The notes below the pieces were generated by a model. The model did no database searches, had not been told where the DNA came from, and was given only the letters and a program-made list of their open reading frames with translations. Of a stretch of DNA of 64,000 nt, positions 1 through 10,799 are shown piece after piece (the stretch's first letter is position 1; each line of letters begins with the position of its first letter). Origin of the DNA: Rhyzopertha dominica (Eukaryota; Arthropoda; Insecta; Coleoptera; Bostrichidae); NCBI GenBank assembly GCA_025024175.1, contig QCXZ01000041.1:15681786-15745785 (forward strand). The letters are read 5' to 3'. A program made the position numbers and the translations under genes.

Positions 1-430
1 ATCAGCTTTTATAATTTAAATTTGAAGTGTTTGCACCATCAGCTCATCGCATGTTTTTTAGTGCTACAGTTCGTTAAAAAAACACCCGGCATTGTTTAAT
101 ATGATATAAAAGCTTTTTTGGCCCTGTTTTTGTTTCAAAATTAATTTTCTACTATGATAGAAGTAGCGGACACTTTGAATATCTGCAAGATAGAGAACTC
201 TAATAAATCTGGAGGCCTTTTCTTCACTTCTTTACATTAACATGTGATAATCGATACAGCTGTCGCCTCAAGAGTTTGTGTCTGTAACTTTTACATAATC
301 TTGATATGATGTACTCCTATATATTTTGAATTAAAAAAATGTGCTTTAATTATCATACCATAAATTGTCTGTTTTGTTCGTTTTTCCAGAACAAAAGTAT
401 CAGTAGGTATTTACACCCTTCTTTATACCT
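1..430. other. AT-rich sequence with no gene seen
   Basis: I see no coding region with recognisable motifs, no RNA gene and no clear repeat before the foldback repeat that begins near 431. Confidence 0.5.
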
Positions 431-903
431 GGGTTGGATAAAAAAGTAACGGCAACACTGCTGTAACTCGAAGGATATGCGTTGGGTGACACTACTGTCG
501 TCTGAACCTGATAGCAGAAATTCAGTTGAAGTAGTACAGTGAACGAAGATGGTTGTGTGTGGCTGAGTTGCATTCTGCATCATCTTAAAGTGTAGAAGCC
601 CAGTTGAATCGCCTTGACATGCTTAAGAAGGAAGTTGAACTAGGTCGTAGTGCATAAACCTGTTTCCAAGGACTTCGAGTAGCATTGAAAACAGGTTTAT
701 GTACTACGACCGTGTTCAACTTCAACTTTATCCAAGATAGTGTTGGTCTTCCTTCGTAAACATGCTGTTACACTTGAAGACAACGCACAGTGCAACTCAA
801 TCAAACAACAATCGCCACTCACTGTACCACTTCAACTGATCTTCTGCTTACTGCTATCAGGTACAGACGAACAGCAGTGTTGCTATTACCTTGTATCCAA
901 CGT
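431..903. repeat. Foldback (long inverted-repeat) element, MITE-like
   Basis: This stretch is one large imperfect palindrome centred near 677. The inner arms are 632-665 and 689-722, 34 bases each with only three or four mismatches, around a spacer of about 23 bases. Pairing continues outward with small indels: TTGGATA at 434-440 faces TATCCAA at 894-900, and CAACACTGCTG near 452 has its reverse complement near 872. The short reading frames on both strands are mirror images of the same non-coding repeat, so I do not call them genes. A foldback DNA transposon or MITE is the likeliest class. I could not define a target-site duplication. Confidence 0.7.
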
Positions 904-2879
904 ACGTATCTAACGCTGATTATATTAGATTTTTGTTTACCAACACACGATCTCTTCGAGTTTATGTCGCCATATTTTTTACGTGGACCGTTCAACATAC
1001 TGAACTTGTGTCCAATAGTGCTGAACAGTAATATTTTTATCTCAATGATGCTATGTGGCGGAAGCTATTCTTTGCCAGCTTCTTCCAAAATCTTTATATT
1101 TAAGAAGTAACTTACTTTTAAATTTGAAGGTCCAGTGACATGGGGTTACATTAGGATTATATGGAGGGAGAGGTAGAAGTAGCAGAAAAGTAAAGATGGC
1201 AATGCCATCTGTCAGAAATAAACAAAGACAAAGCCAGCTAGCTGTCAATAGCAGGAACTGCTTCCCAAAGGAAGTGATCTGTATTTGCCAAGTTGGCATG
1301 CACCTGCATACGTCAGCTTGATAGCAGGCCGCCCGACACTTTTTGCTATGTCCTATGTACGGATAGCTCCAGAAAGGATACCGAACGATTCGCCAACGTA
1401 CCTGTTTTTATAGGCGAATTTAAGTCCTTATGGATTGCTGATGCTAAGTGTATAATTTTTGAATAAGCTAAGCAGAATGTGACACAATTTCTTGTTAACT
1501 GGGTAAACGTTAGGTTTTATTTTCATTTTAAGTAATAGAACTACAAATAACCAAACAATGAGTTTATCGTTATGAGTATAAAATTTGCGTATAATAAGAA
1601 CACGTATCGTAATATAACAATAAGCTTATATACTAGCACACATTTATTTGTTTTTCTACTCTAAGCTACCAAGCGTCAAATCGAATGTTACACAACAAAC
1701 TAAAATGGGTTCCAAAACACTTAAAATATAATTGCTACTTGTAAAATAGTATTTAGTAAAAAAAATTGAGCACCTAACCTACTTCATGTGTGCTCAGAGC
1801 ACATCGAAAGCTTATATTAAATATTCCAAAGCCATGTCCTCCTACCGCATGATTAGTATATGCGTTTCACTCTGAATACTATGACAAAAAAAAGAGCAAA
1901 AAAATGTTAAAATCATATCCTTGTAAGTTGCTGCCGTCAACCTGTGTTTTGAAAACTGTATCTACAAAGTGCCATTTTTGTATCATGACACATGGCAACA
2001 TGACATAGAACTACTTTTGCTTATACACCAAAGGCTTGTATTATTAAAAATTTTAAATGGCTCCTTTAACCCCAATACAAACATTTGTGCCGCGATTCAA
2101 ATGCTTCCCTGTCATTTCGGAAGACCAGGGGGTTGAACTGCTGGCAATCAAACATAATTCTCCTAAGGATGCTGTTGCGTTTTTGGATACCTTCGTGGAC
2201 ATTCAGTAAGTTCAAACCAATCCTCTTTCATCAAGGAATTAGTTGAGAGAAGCAACATAGTGGGAAGTCGCCTTTGGTTTCTTGCTGAAAAACTGGTTCA
2301 TTTTTATTGAACTCCTCATTGTGTTACATTATGTCAAAGATGTGTGTCTAGCATATTTAAAGATCTTCCTCTATCTCAAGGTATACATTTAGTTTAACTT
2401 AACTTAATTTAACATGGCTCATATGAGAAGCAAGCATTGTAAAGGAAACGTGGAGTATCGTTGATATGTTCCGTTGCCTCTTCACAGAATTACAGTCGGT
2501 TGTCAAAATGGTCTTCATTAATTTCATGCGTCAAGTGAATTTTGAAAGAATGAATTTATGTTTATGGAGAATCCTGCTGACATGTTGACTCCAGAAACAT
2601 GGGATATCCTTCGAGCAGATTGCATATTTTCCATGAGAGCAATATGATTCAAAATAGCAAGAGCGACAGCTTCATCAGCAGCAACTCAGCGGGTTGGCTT
2701 CAGATTCTAAACCGATTCAGTTTACAAAAAACTATTTATGATGAACAACTGTAACCTGCTGCAATTTACTAAAGCTGCGTGTAGTAGCTCTAAAACAGTT
2801 CTTATATTTTTATAAAGTAAACTCGCAATTTGCACAGGTTTCTGGATTGGTAACATTTAGTGCCAGATAGTAGTCAATT
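904..2879. other. Gene-free AT-rich stretch
   Basis: Only short unrecognised reading frames are present. A patch around 2060-2720 is slightly more GC-rich and has short open stretches, but nothing in it matches a family I can name. The BEL/Pao element inserts at 2880-2884. Confidence 0.45.
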
Positions 2880-2884
2880 ACAAC

Positions 2885-3108
2885 TGTTGGGTGTGAGACG
2901 CTAATTACTTTTAAAAACCATGAATTTTTAAGTATTTATTAATGGACTGTACATTTGAGAATATGAATACTGAATAATGTTCACGCGATATGCCGTACCG
3001 GACCATTCGTCAACAACGGTTTTCTTAACACTGTTGTCAAATGTCACTTGCACGTTTTAACTACTCGCGGTAGCAAATGCTCTACGACGCAGAGCCTGGT
3101 ACACAACA
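2885..3108 (-). repeat. 3' LTR of the BEL/Pao element
   Basis: A 224-bp LTR starting TGTTGGGTGTGAG and ending ACACAACA on the plus strand. It matches the copy at 9254-9477 base for base as far as I can check by eye. The duplicated target ACAAC lies immediately left, at 2880-2884. Confidence 0.95.
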
Positions 3109-3121
3109 TCCCGCCCCCCTT
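3109..3121 (-). promoter_or_regulatory. Polypurine tract of the BEL/Pao element
   Basis: On the minus strand this reads AAGGGGGGCGGGA directly against the 3' LTR, the expected place and composition for the plus-strand DNA primer. Confidence 0.75.
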
Positions 3122-3144
3122 GAAGTCTGGTACTTCAACGAACA

Positions 3145-6100
3145 TCAGTTTGAGTTCAGCGGTAAGATGCTGACCTTGGTAACACTCCGTTTCACGATTC
3201 CATGGGGAGTCTGCACGCTGACCACGCGTACCACGTTGTCCTTGCCCGCATGCAGCTGGGTAATCCTACCTAACTTCCATCGTAGTACAGGTAAGTTNTC
3301 TTCTCGTAATAGGACCAAGTCGCCGACCTTCGGTGTTGTTGGTGCATCACGTTTCCATTTGACACGCTGTTGTAGGGAACTCAAATATTCCGATGACCAA
3401 CGTCGCCAAAAGTGCTGGGTTATTTGCTGTAACCTTTCATATAGCTTCAATCTATTTACGGGAATATTCCCTACATCACGTTCTGGGATCGCAATAAGTG
3501 TGTCACCCACAAGGAAATGGGCTGGTGTTAGAGCATCGAAATCTTTGGGATCAGAGGACAGGGCAGTTAAAGGTCGAGAATTTAACACTGCCTCGATCTG
3601 ACACAAGACTGTATATAACTGTTCGTATGTAAGGTGAGTATCTCCAAGTACCTTCATCATATGTGATTTAACCGATTTCACAGCGGCCTCCCAGATACCT
3701 CCGAAATGAGGAGACTTTGCGGGTATAAAGTGCCACTGAATATCATTTTTGGACAAAAATTTTTTAGTTTCTGCATCCGTGGTTACAGCTTGCAAGAATT
3801 TTGTCAATTCATTTTTTGTACCAACGAAATTAGTACCATTATCGCTATGAATATTTTTACAAAAACCTCTACGCGCAATAAAGCGTTTAAGTATATTCAA
3901 AAAAGTTTTTGTGCTTAAATCACCTGCAAGCTCAATGTGCAAGGCCTTTGTAATAAAGCATACAAAAATACATATATAAGATTTAACTAACTTTTTTGTT
4001 TTCAGAGTACCATCTTTGATCAATACGGGACCTGCGAAGTCCACACCTACTGAGGAGAAGGGCCGCGCAGCTGTCAACCGAGATTCAGGAAGATCACCCA
4101 TACGAGGCTCTATCTTTGCTGGATTGCACTTAAAACAGGTAAGACACTTTCGCAAAATGTATCTCACTGTATTTCTGCCATTAATTATCCAAAATTTGTT
4201 TCTTACAGCGGCCAACGTCAACTGAGGACCAGCATGCAAACAACGTATGTGCTCATTTACAATAATATAATGTGTTAACTTATGATTAGATGGTAGCAAT
4301 AAAGGGAATTTTTTATCATATTTTTGGTTTGAATGTCTTAGACGTCCACCTACTCGTAATAAATCTTCTTCATCTATAAATGGATTTAAAGACAGNAGTT
4401 TACTGGTTCTAGAAACTGCCTTATGATTTCTCAAAGCTTGTATCTCATCCGTGAAAGAAGAATTCTGTACCATTTTTACAAGAGTTTTAAGTGAATTATT
4501 TAGTTCTGCGAAGCTTAGCTCACCACTTAGTTTTGGATTGCTTGCGGGCCTTGCATTATGAATAAATCTAAGAACGTACGCGAAAACTCTTTGCAATTTG
4601 GTAAGCGTTGAGTACTTATCGAATATGCCTTCGTCAGAGTAATTTATTAACATTGTTCGGGTAACTTCGCGTTTTTCGATCGGTTCGTTTGATTGAATTT
4701 GTATCACTTCTGGCCAATGGCTTTCATCTTGCTGTAAATAAGAAGGACCATGCCACCAGAGCCTTGAGTCTATCAGCTGTTGAGGAGTAACGCCCCTAGA
4801 CACTATGTCAGCGGGATTTAATTCTGTGTTGACATAGTGCCATTGATCACGAGTTGAATATCTTTGAATCCTTGCAACGCGGTTAGCTACGAAAGTCTTC
4901 CACGTAACCGGTTCTGCAGCGATCCAGGACAAAACTATAGTACTATCGCACCAATAGAATATTTTTATGTTAGGTATGCCTAAAGCAAACTTAACTCTTT
5001 CCATTAACTTAACCAGTAATTCAGCAGCGCATAATTCCAATCTGGGTATTGTTGTCGTTTTTAATGGCGCAATTCTGGATTTTGCACACAATAAATGCGA
5101 ACGGTGTGTTCCATGTGTATCGGTAGTTCGGACAAAAATGCATGCCCCGAACGCGTTTTGACTGGCATCACTATAACCATGTAATTCAAAGTTTTTGAAG
5201 TCTTGAGTTGTTACTTGCCGATTTATTTGCAGTTCGTCTAACTTAGTTAATTGTACGAATAATTGTTTCCACAAATCTGCTATATCAGCGGGAATTGCTT
5301 CGTCCCATTCTACGCGAGATTGCCATAGTTTTTGAATGATTAACTTTGCTTTCACCATAACTGGACAAATAAGACCTAAAGGATCAAATACTTTAGAAAC
5401 TGTAGACAAAATGCTGCGTTTTGTGGTAGGTTGGTCATAGTTCAGGTTTACCGAAAACTTTAAAATATCTAACGAGGGATTCCAGGATATTCCTAACGTT
5501 TTAACCACTTCTTTATTGTCAGAAATTATACATTCACCGGTTGAGTTATCTGAATTGAAATGAGTAAGAACAGAATCATTATTTGAGCACCATTTCCGAA
5601 GTATGAAGCCTGCATCTTGTAATATGTTTGCGACATCTACTATTTTATTTAACACGTCATCAACCGATTCTCCTCCTGATAGGAGATCGTCCATATAAAA
5701 ATCTTCTTTAATAATTTCGCTTGCACAGGGGTAAGTATTTTCTGCGTCAATTGCTGCTTGGTGTAACGCACGCACCGCCAAAAATGAAGCGGGTGCCGTT
5801 CCATACGTAACCGTATTTAATCTAAAGTGTTTGAGTTCCTCTGAGGGGTCCGCCCTCCAAACAATGCGTTGGAAATCTCTATCCGATTCCTTTACGTTTA
5901 TCTGGCGGTACATTTTCTCGATATCCGCGGTAATAACTACGTTGTGTTTTCTGAATTTCATTAGTATGGAAAATAAGTCGCTTTGGATAACCGGACCTAC
6001 CTTCAAGACTTCATTTAAAGACAATCCTGACGTTGTACGCGCTGACGCGTCAAAAACGACCCGTAATTTTGTCGTACTACTACTTTCCTTTATCACCCCG

Positions 6101-8019
6101 TGGTGAGGTAGATAATATGTTTGAGTATCGCGGATTAATTGGTCTTCGTTAATCTGCGTCATGTGTTTTAGAATTTTGTATTCATTCATGAACGAAACAT
6201 AGCTTTCCTTTAACTCCGCGTTATTTTGCAATTTTCTCTCCATCGTCATAAATCGTTTAATAGCATTTTCTTTTGAATCGCCAAGCTCGCTTACGTTTTC
6301 TTTGAATGGTAAACTCACCGTGAATCTACCCTCTGCATCGCGACTAAAATGTTTAAGAAAGTGTTCTTCGCATTCCGATTCTTCTCGAGTGTATTTGTTT
6401 TCACGCGTTTCACATTCTTCAATATGCCAAAAATTTTGTAGCTGGTCATTTAAGGCTTCGTTAGAAATTGTTAAATTGCACGCAACGTTTGTGTCAATTG
6501 AATGACGAGGAATCGGGCCTGAAAGTATCCATCCGAGTTTCGTGTTCTGCATTATCGGTAAATTTTTTCCTAACTTGATTTGTCCGGTTTTTAGAATATC
6601 AAAGAATATATTTGCTCCCAAAAGAATATCTATTGGAGCTGAATCATTAAATGTTTCATCTGCTAGCATTACATTTTTTGGTATATTTAAGTTATCCGCA
6701 TTGAAAGTGCATTGTGGCATGTTGCCCGTGATTTTTCGAACGAGTAAGAATGACTGTTTTGTCCTGAAACCTTTGTCGTGAGAAAGTATTGTAGTTTCAG
6801 TTTTGTTAAAGATGTCACTTAGCGTATTGTTTAAACCCGTGACCGGTATATGAACACGTGACACTGGAAGTTGTAACTGTTCTGCTAAGGAAGTTGTCAT
6901 AAAATTCGTTTGGGAACCGCTATCTAGCAAAGCGCGGCATTCCCTACGCGTATTAGTCAAAGAGTCGCATACAAATACCTTTGCTGTTGCAAGTAATACA
7001 TCTAGTCGTGTTTGTGTGCATGTTGCTACGATTACATCTTGCTTCGTATCGCTAGCATTATCGCGGATCGCGGGTTGTTCTGTATTTTTGTTTTGCGTAG
7101 AATCTCCTGTCGGCATTAAGTGTAACAACGAATTGTGCTTTTCTTTGCAAAACTTGCATTTCCCTGAATTACAATTTTTTACAAAGTGGCCGGGACGCAA
7201 ACAGTTGTTGCAAATCTTATGCCTTTTGACCTCAGCAATGCGTTCGCTTACGGGCATTTTTATAAACGTTTCGCACTGATGATTCATGTGTTTACCCTTG
7301 CAAAAGGTGCATGTTATGGATTGTGTAGCTATATGAGTATAAGTTCTCCTTTCTTGAGCATCACGTGTGAATTTTTGCGTTTTATTTTTATTTTCAAGTG
7401 TTTCCAGCAAATTGCATCTTCTCGCTAGGAAATCTGTTAGTTCCGATATTGTAGGAGAATCATTTTTTGCTACAGACTCTTCCCACTCTTTCTTCGTGTT
7501 AAAATCCAATTTTGAAACGATTATGTAAATTAATAAAGTGTCCCAACTATCCGTCGGTTGTCCAAGTGTAGCTAGCGCTCTGACATTTTTATTGAATTCA
7601 TCTAACAGTTTTCTTAGCTGAATGTGCGAATCGTTTTTTATTTGAGTCATTTCGAAAATAGATTTGACATGTGTGTGTATGATGAGTTTTTTGTTTTCAT
7701 ACCTATTTTTTAACATATCGAATGCTATTTTATAATTGTCTTCGCATATATCAATCGACTGAATCAGCTGAGCAGCCTCTCCCTTCAGGCACGACTTGAG
7801 ATAATAGAATTTTTCTGTGTCACTTATATATGTATTGTTGTCTATCAATTTTGTATACGTATCCCGAAAGGTAATCCATTGATTGTATGAGCCGTAAAAT
7901 TCAGGTAAATTCAGTTGCGGGAGTTTTACGCGAGTTATTGCGTGGCCGTCAGTTACGCCAGGTTGATTGGAATTACTACAGCGTTTTTTCACGGGAGAAA
8001 GTGACAGCGACGTCATCAA
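3145..8019 (-). CDS. BEL/Pao gag-pol polyprotein, main frame
   Basis: This frame of about 1624 residues carries most of gag and all of pol. Approximate positions: a DUF1759-type gag region at 25-220 (LNLPEFYGSYNQW); CCHC-like zinc knuckles at 235-296 (CTFCKGKHMNHQC, then CNNCLRPGHFVKNC); an aspartic protease with LLDSGSQTNF near 360; reverse transcriptase with FDASA and YMDD near 774; RNase H beginning GYSDAS near 945; integrase with an HHCC finger at 1250-1293, DFAGP near 1323, SDNGTNF near 1393 and the catalytic Glu in GGIWEAAVKS near 1442; and a DUF5641-type C-terminus. Two residues are unknown because of N bases at about 3299 and 4396. The frame starts only at a TTG/ATG pair at 8019-8014 with an in-frame stop just upstream, so its true N-terminus lies in other frames toward 8694. 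Pol looks intact; expression as one polyprotein would need the gag breaks to be absent. Confidence 0.93.
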   Translation of the reverse strand: MMTSLSLSPVKKRCSNSNQPGVTDGHAITRVKLPQLNLPEFYGSYNQWITFRDTYTKLIDNNTYISDTEKFYYLKSCLKGEAAQLIQSIDICEDNYKIAFDMLKNRYENKKLIIHTHVKSIFEMTQIKNDSHIQLRKLLDEFNKNVRALATLGQPTDSWDTLLIYIIVSKLDFNTKKEWEESVAKNDSPTISELTDFLARRCNLLETLENKNKTQKFTRDAQERRTYTHIATQSITCTFCKGKHMNHQCETFIKMPVSERIAEVKRHKICNNCLRPGHFVKNCNSGKCKFCKEKHNSLLHLMPTGDSTQNKNTEQPAIRDNASDTKQDVIVATCTQTRLDVLLATAKVFVCDSLTNTRRECRALLDSGSQTNFMTTSLAEQLQLPVSRVHIPVTGLNNTLSDIFNKTETTILSHDKGFRTKQSFLLVRKITGNMPQCTFNADNLNIPKNVMLADETFNDSAPIDILLGANIFFDILKTGQIKLGKNLPIMQNTKLGWILSGPIPRHSIDTNVACNLTISNEALNDQLQNFWHIEECETRENKYTREESECEEHFLKHFSRDAEGRFTVSLPFKENVSELGDSKENAIKRFMTMERKLQNNAELKESYVSFMNEYKILKHMTQINEDQLIRDTQTYYLPHHGVIKESSSTTKLRVVFDASARTTSGLSLNEVLKVGPVIQSDLFSILMKFRKHNVVITADIEKMYRQINVKESDRDFQRIVWRADPSEELKHFRLNTVTYGTAPASFLAVRALHQAAIDAENTYPCASEIIKEDFYMDDLLSGGESVDDVLNKIVDVANILQDAGFILRKWCSNNDSVLTHFNSDNSTGECIISDNKEVVKTLGISWNPSLDILKFSVNLNYDQPTTKRSILSTVSKVFDPLGLICPVMVKAKLIIQKLWQSRVEWDEAIPADIADLWKQLFVQLTKLDELQINRQVTTQDFKNFELHGYSDASQNAFGACIFVRTTDTHGTHRSHLLCAKSRIAPLKTTTIPRLELCAAELLVKLMERVKFALGIPNIKIFYWCDSTIVLSWIAAEPVTWKTFVANRVARIQRYSTRDQWHYVNTELNPADIVSRGVTPQQLIDSRLWWHGPSYLQQDESHWPEVIQIQSNEPIEKREVTRTMLINYSDEGIFDKYSTLTKLQRVFAYVLRFIHNARPASNPKLSGELSFAELNNSLKTLVKMVQNSSFTDEIQALRNHKAVSRTSKXLSLNPFIDEEDLLRVGGRLRHSNQKYDKKFPLLLPSNHKLTHYIIVNEHIRCLHAGPQLTLAAVRNKFWIINGRNTVRYILRKCLTCFKCNPAKIEPRMGDLPESRLTAARPFSSVGVDFAGPVLIKDGTLKTKKLVKSYICIFVCFITKALHIELAGDLSTKTFLNILKRFIARRGFCKNIHSDNGTNFVGTKNELTKFLQAVTTDAETKKFLSKNDIQWHFIPAKSPHFGGIWEAAVKSVKSHMMKVLGDTHLTYEQLYTVLCQIEAVLNSRPLTALSSDPKDFDALTPAHFLVGDTLIAIPERDVGNIPVNRLKLYERLQQITQHFWRRWSSEYLSSLQQRVKWKRDAPTTPKVGDLVLLREXNLPVLRWKLGRITQLHAGKDNVVRVVSVQTPHGIVKRSVTKVSILPLNSN

Positions 8020-8261
8020 GTGGTACCGTCATATGCGCGGCGAGCCTGGTTGCCTATGTATTCATCGCGATACCAGTGGCGTGTCGAAAATATTTTCTGG
8101 ATATATTGCAGAAGATATTGGTGTTGGGGTGGACCTGCTTCAGCACTTCCTTCGCCGTTTCTTCTTTTTGTTGCTCTTCGAGATGTTCTTTTGCACCTTT
8201 CAAGCCTTCTTGGCGGCTTTACCGGTAGTCTAGTAAACCGGTTTCGACGCCTATGGGATAA

Positions 8262-8486
8262 TTATTCCAACAGCTGACCTTGTTCGAAAATAGAGCTACT
8301 GCGCAATGATGTCACTGATGACGCCCTGTCACTTTTATAGATGAAAAACACTGTACTTGGCGAGCTGTTGGCATTGTTTGATATGCCATATGTATCATTG
8401 TTTTCTGTTAACAAAGCTTTGCATTGTGACACCGCCTGAAAGTACTTGTTTTTCGAAATTTTCCATTTCTGTATCTTCAATTTCAC
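8262..8486 (-). pseudogene. BEL/Pao gag middle fragment in a shifted frame
   Basis: Element sequence just after the gag start switches reading frame near 8455-8465. The part KNKYFQAVSQCKALLTEN resembles the coiled middle of Pao-type gag proteins, whereas the original frame becomes unlike gag and stops at 8395. This second frame stops at 8262, and a third frame carries the remainder from 8019. I infer at least two frame-disrupting changes, or sequencing errors, between 8470 and 8019. Confidence 0.6.
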
Positions 8487-8694
8487 CCGTTAGGCTTTCA
8501 ATGCCATTTTGTGCCGTTTCGAATTCGTCTAAAAGAGTTTCGACGCAACGTAACCTTTCTTGCGCCTCCCTTGCATCAAAATTGTCTGAAATGGTCATTT
8601 TCTCCACAAATTTGGAAAACCGGGTTAATTTCGATTTCAATTGAGTGCGNTTTAATTTGAAATTGTTAATTTCGGTTGTATCTGATGTAGCCAT
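8395..8694 (-). pseudogene. BEL/Pao gag N-terminus
   Basis: The frame begins MATSDTTEINNF at 8694 and continues with RTQLKSKLTRFSKFVEK, the basic, coiled-coil-like start typical of Pao gag proteins. One residue is ambiguous because of an N at 8650. It probably provides the authentic start codon of the polyprotein. The last twenty or so residues before 8395 do not look like gag, which points to a frameshift near 8460. Confidence 0.75.
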
Positions 8695-8819
8695 GATTCT
8701 TGAATTTAGAATTATCGTTACACTGTGTCAAATCGAGCTAATGAATTGATTCGANAGGTTACACTGGAATGTGAGTGACTCACCTGATCCCTTTCTGAAT
8801 GCTTACGAATGGATGTGAA

Positions 8820-9130
8820 TGCTTCTCGTATTTTCTCTGTGTGTCTTGNCCTGAATTCCTGTCGATTCTTCCCTTCGTGTGGATGGAATGCGTTTGTACT
8901 TTCCTTGTGTCGTGTTTGGGTCCGAAGAATCTTGAGTGCCTGTTGATTCTTGCCCTTGTGACCTTGCCTTGTGTGAATGGTATGCTTCTTACTTCCCTTG
9001 TGTCGCGTTTGGGTCCGACAAATCTTGAATGTGTGTCGATTTTGCCCTTGTGTGGATTAAAAACACCTAGCTTGCTTGCCTGTTCCTGTTTTTAATGCGA
9101 TGAATATTGAATACGTCTTGATTCCGTGTC
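8820..9130 (-). repeat. Diverged tandem repeats in the BEL/Pao leader
   Basis: Units of roughly 85-100 bp share the landmarks CCTTGTGTCG, GTTTGGGTCCGA and GAATCTTGA, seen near 8905-8935 and again near 8995-9030, with a partial third unit toward 9120. They lie between the 5' LTR and gag, where packaging or translation-control sequences usually sit. They do not encode a conserved protein. Confidence 0.65.
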
Positions 9131-9234
9131 TGAATCTTGTGTTGAAATCGTGAGCGTTCACGGCGTGTTCCGTGTTCACTGCTTCTTTTTTCCAATGCGT
9201 ACTGTATCTTCGTGTTTCCTAGCGCTCCTTCACA

Positions 9235-9252
9235 TCCGGCTCGTATGGACCA
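9235..9252 (-). promoter_or_regulatory. Candidate primer-binding site of the BEL/Pao element
   Basis: Inside the 5' LTR, after one base, the minus strand reads TGGTCCATACGAGCCGGA. A start with TGG matches the CCA end of a tRNA. I cannot name the tRNA with confidence. Confidence 0.55.
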
Positions 9253-9253
9253 A

Positions 9254-9477
9254 TGTTGGGTGTGAGACGCTAATTACTTTTAAAAACCATGAATTTTTAA
9301 GTATTTATTAATGGACTGTACATTTGAGAATATGAATACTGAATAATGTTCACGCGATATGCCGTACCGGACCATTCGTCAACAACGGTTTTCTTAACAC
9401 TGTTGTCAAATGTCACTTGCACGTTTTAACTACTCGCGGTAGCAAATGCTCTACGACGCAGAGCCTGGTACACAACA
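9254..9477 (-). repeat. 5' LTR of the BEL/Pao element
   Basis: Second 224-bp LTR, identical by eye to 2885-3108, followed by the target repeat ACAAC at 9478-9482. It should hold the element's promoter on the minus strand. Confidence 0.95.
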
Positions 9478-9482
9478 ACAAC

Positions 9483-10790
9483 TGACGATGCTATGCAAGA
9501 TAATACAAAATACAATATGATGCGAAAAAAGTCAGGAATGTGTAAACATGATAAAAAAATTAAAGACCGATTAAGTTAACTTAATTTTCAGTGCATTAAA
9601 GAAAGAGGGATATCCCAAAATAACAAAATCTATTAACCAGCTTCATCCATAAAAATAAAAATGGTTTTGCGTTTTCAGGATTATATTCGATTTTTTGTCG
9701 AATACAGATTATGATTAAATGTTCGATCAATCGAATCAAGAGATATTGTGTTCAGGTAACGATATGTAGCGTAAGCTTTTGCTAGACAGTTATTCAAAGC
9801 TCAGAATAGCGAAACAGTAGTACAGCTAATTAACTGCAAACATACCTACCGCTGTGTTTTTTTTGTGTTAACTAAAACGCATAGGTAGCGGTTCATGTGG
9901 GTATTATTTTAATGCCAACCCTATCTGTATCCGATGCATTATATAAAGATGTGACTGAGTTCATATAAAGTACTGTGAACAGCTAAAATTACATTATATA
10001 AAGCCCAATGGTATTTAAGCTACTGTTTAAATGCCAGCGTTCAGGTTGATCCTCTCGTTATTTTAGATTTCAGTAGTTATGTCGCAACGTTTAATTTTGT
10101 TGAAACCTCATAGCAATCTTTGTTTAGCGTCTGTATAAGGATCATCCCCGCTTTATTACTTGCTTTAAAACGGTTAGTATGTGGGCCGTTGCAATCTGAA
10201 CTTCACTTCCTGTGGGTGTATTTCGTTCAAGCGGGTATTACTGCCTTAAAGCCCCAGTGTTTCACATTTACCGAAGTTTAATACAGCGTAGTCCACTATA
10301 TCCCTGTCATTTGGGAGTGCGTTATAGAACCTTTATAATATATGCGTATAAATGACCAAATACCTATCGGAGTGACATTAAAGCGTACTGTATATTTTAT
10401 GTATAGCTGGCAATATATCAGTTGTGGATTATGTGGAGGCTTTAGGGGGTTTTTCTATGGTTCTTTTTTGTATGTACTGAGCAGAGCCTCACTGAGCCTT
10501 GTAAACTTATTTTATGGTAATTTCGGTATTACAAAGTTGCATCTCTTTTTTGCACTTATACAGGGTGGGTCACACGTAATCAATATAAAACTGATTGACT
10601 TAATTTTTTCCCCATTCGAAAACCATATCGTTAGAGTTGTCAAATGTGAGTTTATATTTGCAAAACAATAAAATTTAATTATGGAGCGTTTCATGGTTCA
10701 CTAAGGCAGGTGTTTCGTAAAAGCGGCTTATGAAAGTAAGTCATCGGTGACTGACAGCCACACATTAACACAACTGTGAACTTCAGAAAA
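9483..10790. other. Gene-free stretch
   Basis: No gene is supported. The motif ACAGGGTGGGTCA near 10561 resembles the terminal motif of a dispersed arthropod repeat (similar ACAGGGTG motifs occur near 23180 and, inverted, near 60185). Confidence 0.45.
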
Positions 10791-10799
10791 AGAAACCAT

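Larger units (their letters stand above)
2885..9477 (-). mobile_element. BEL/Pao LTR retrotransposon, nearly complete
   Basis: This is a 6.6-kb LTR element lying on the minus strand. Its two 224-bp LTRs are identical by eye, begin TGTTG on both ends and end CA, and are flanked by the 5-bp direct repeat ACAAC (2880-2884 and 9478-9482). Reading in element direction there is a 5' LTR (9254-9477), a primer-binding-like sequence, a leader with tandem repeats, a gag start (8694), a long gag-pol frame (8019 to 3145), a purine tract and the 3' LTR (2885-3108). Domain order protease, reverse transcriptase, RNase H, integrase with the Pao-type RT motif YMDD supports BEL/Pao rather than Ty3/gypsy. No env-like frame is seen. 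LTR identity indicates a very recent insertion, yet the gag part is broken by frame changes. Confidence 0.95.

Noticed and set aside
3077..3601. A 174-codon plus-strand frame
   Set aside because: It is the mirror of the BEL/Pao polyprotein on the minus strand and shows no domain of its own; the other plus-strand frames at 3706-8277 are the same kind of shadow.
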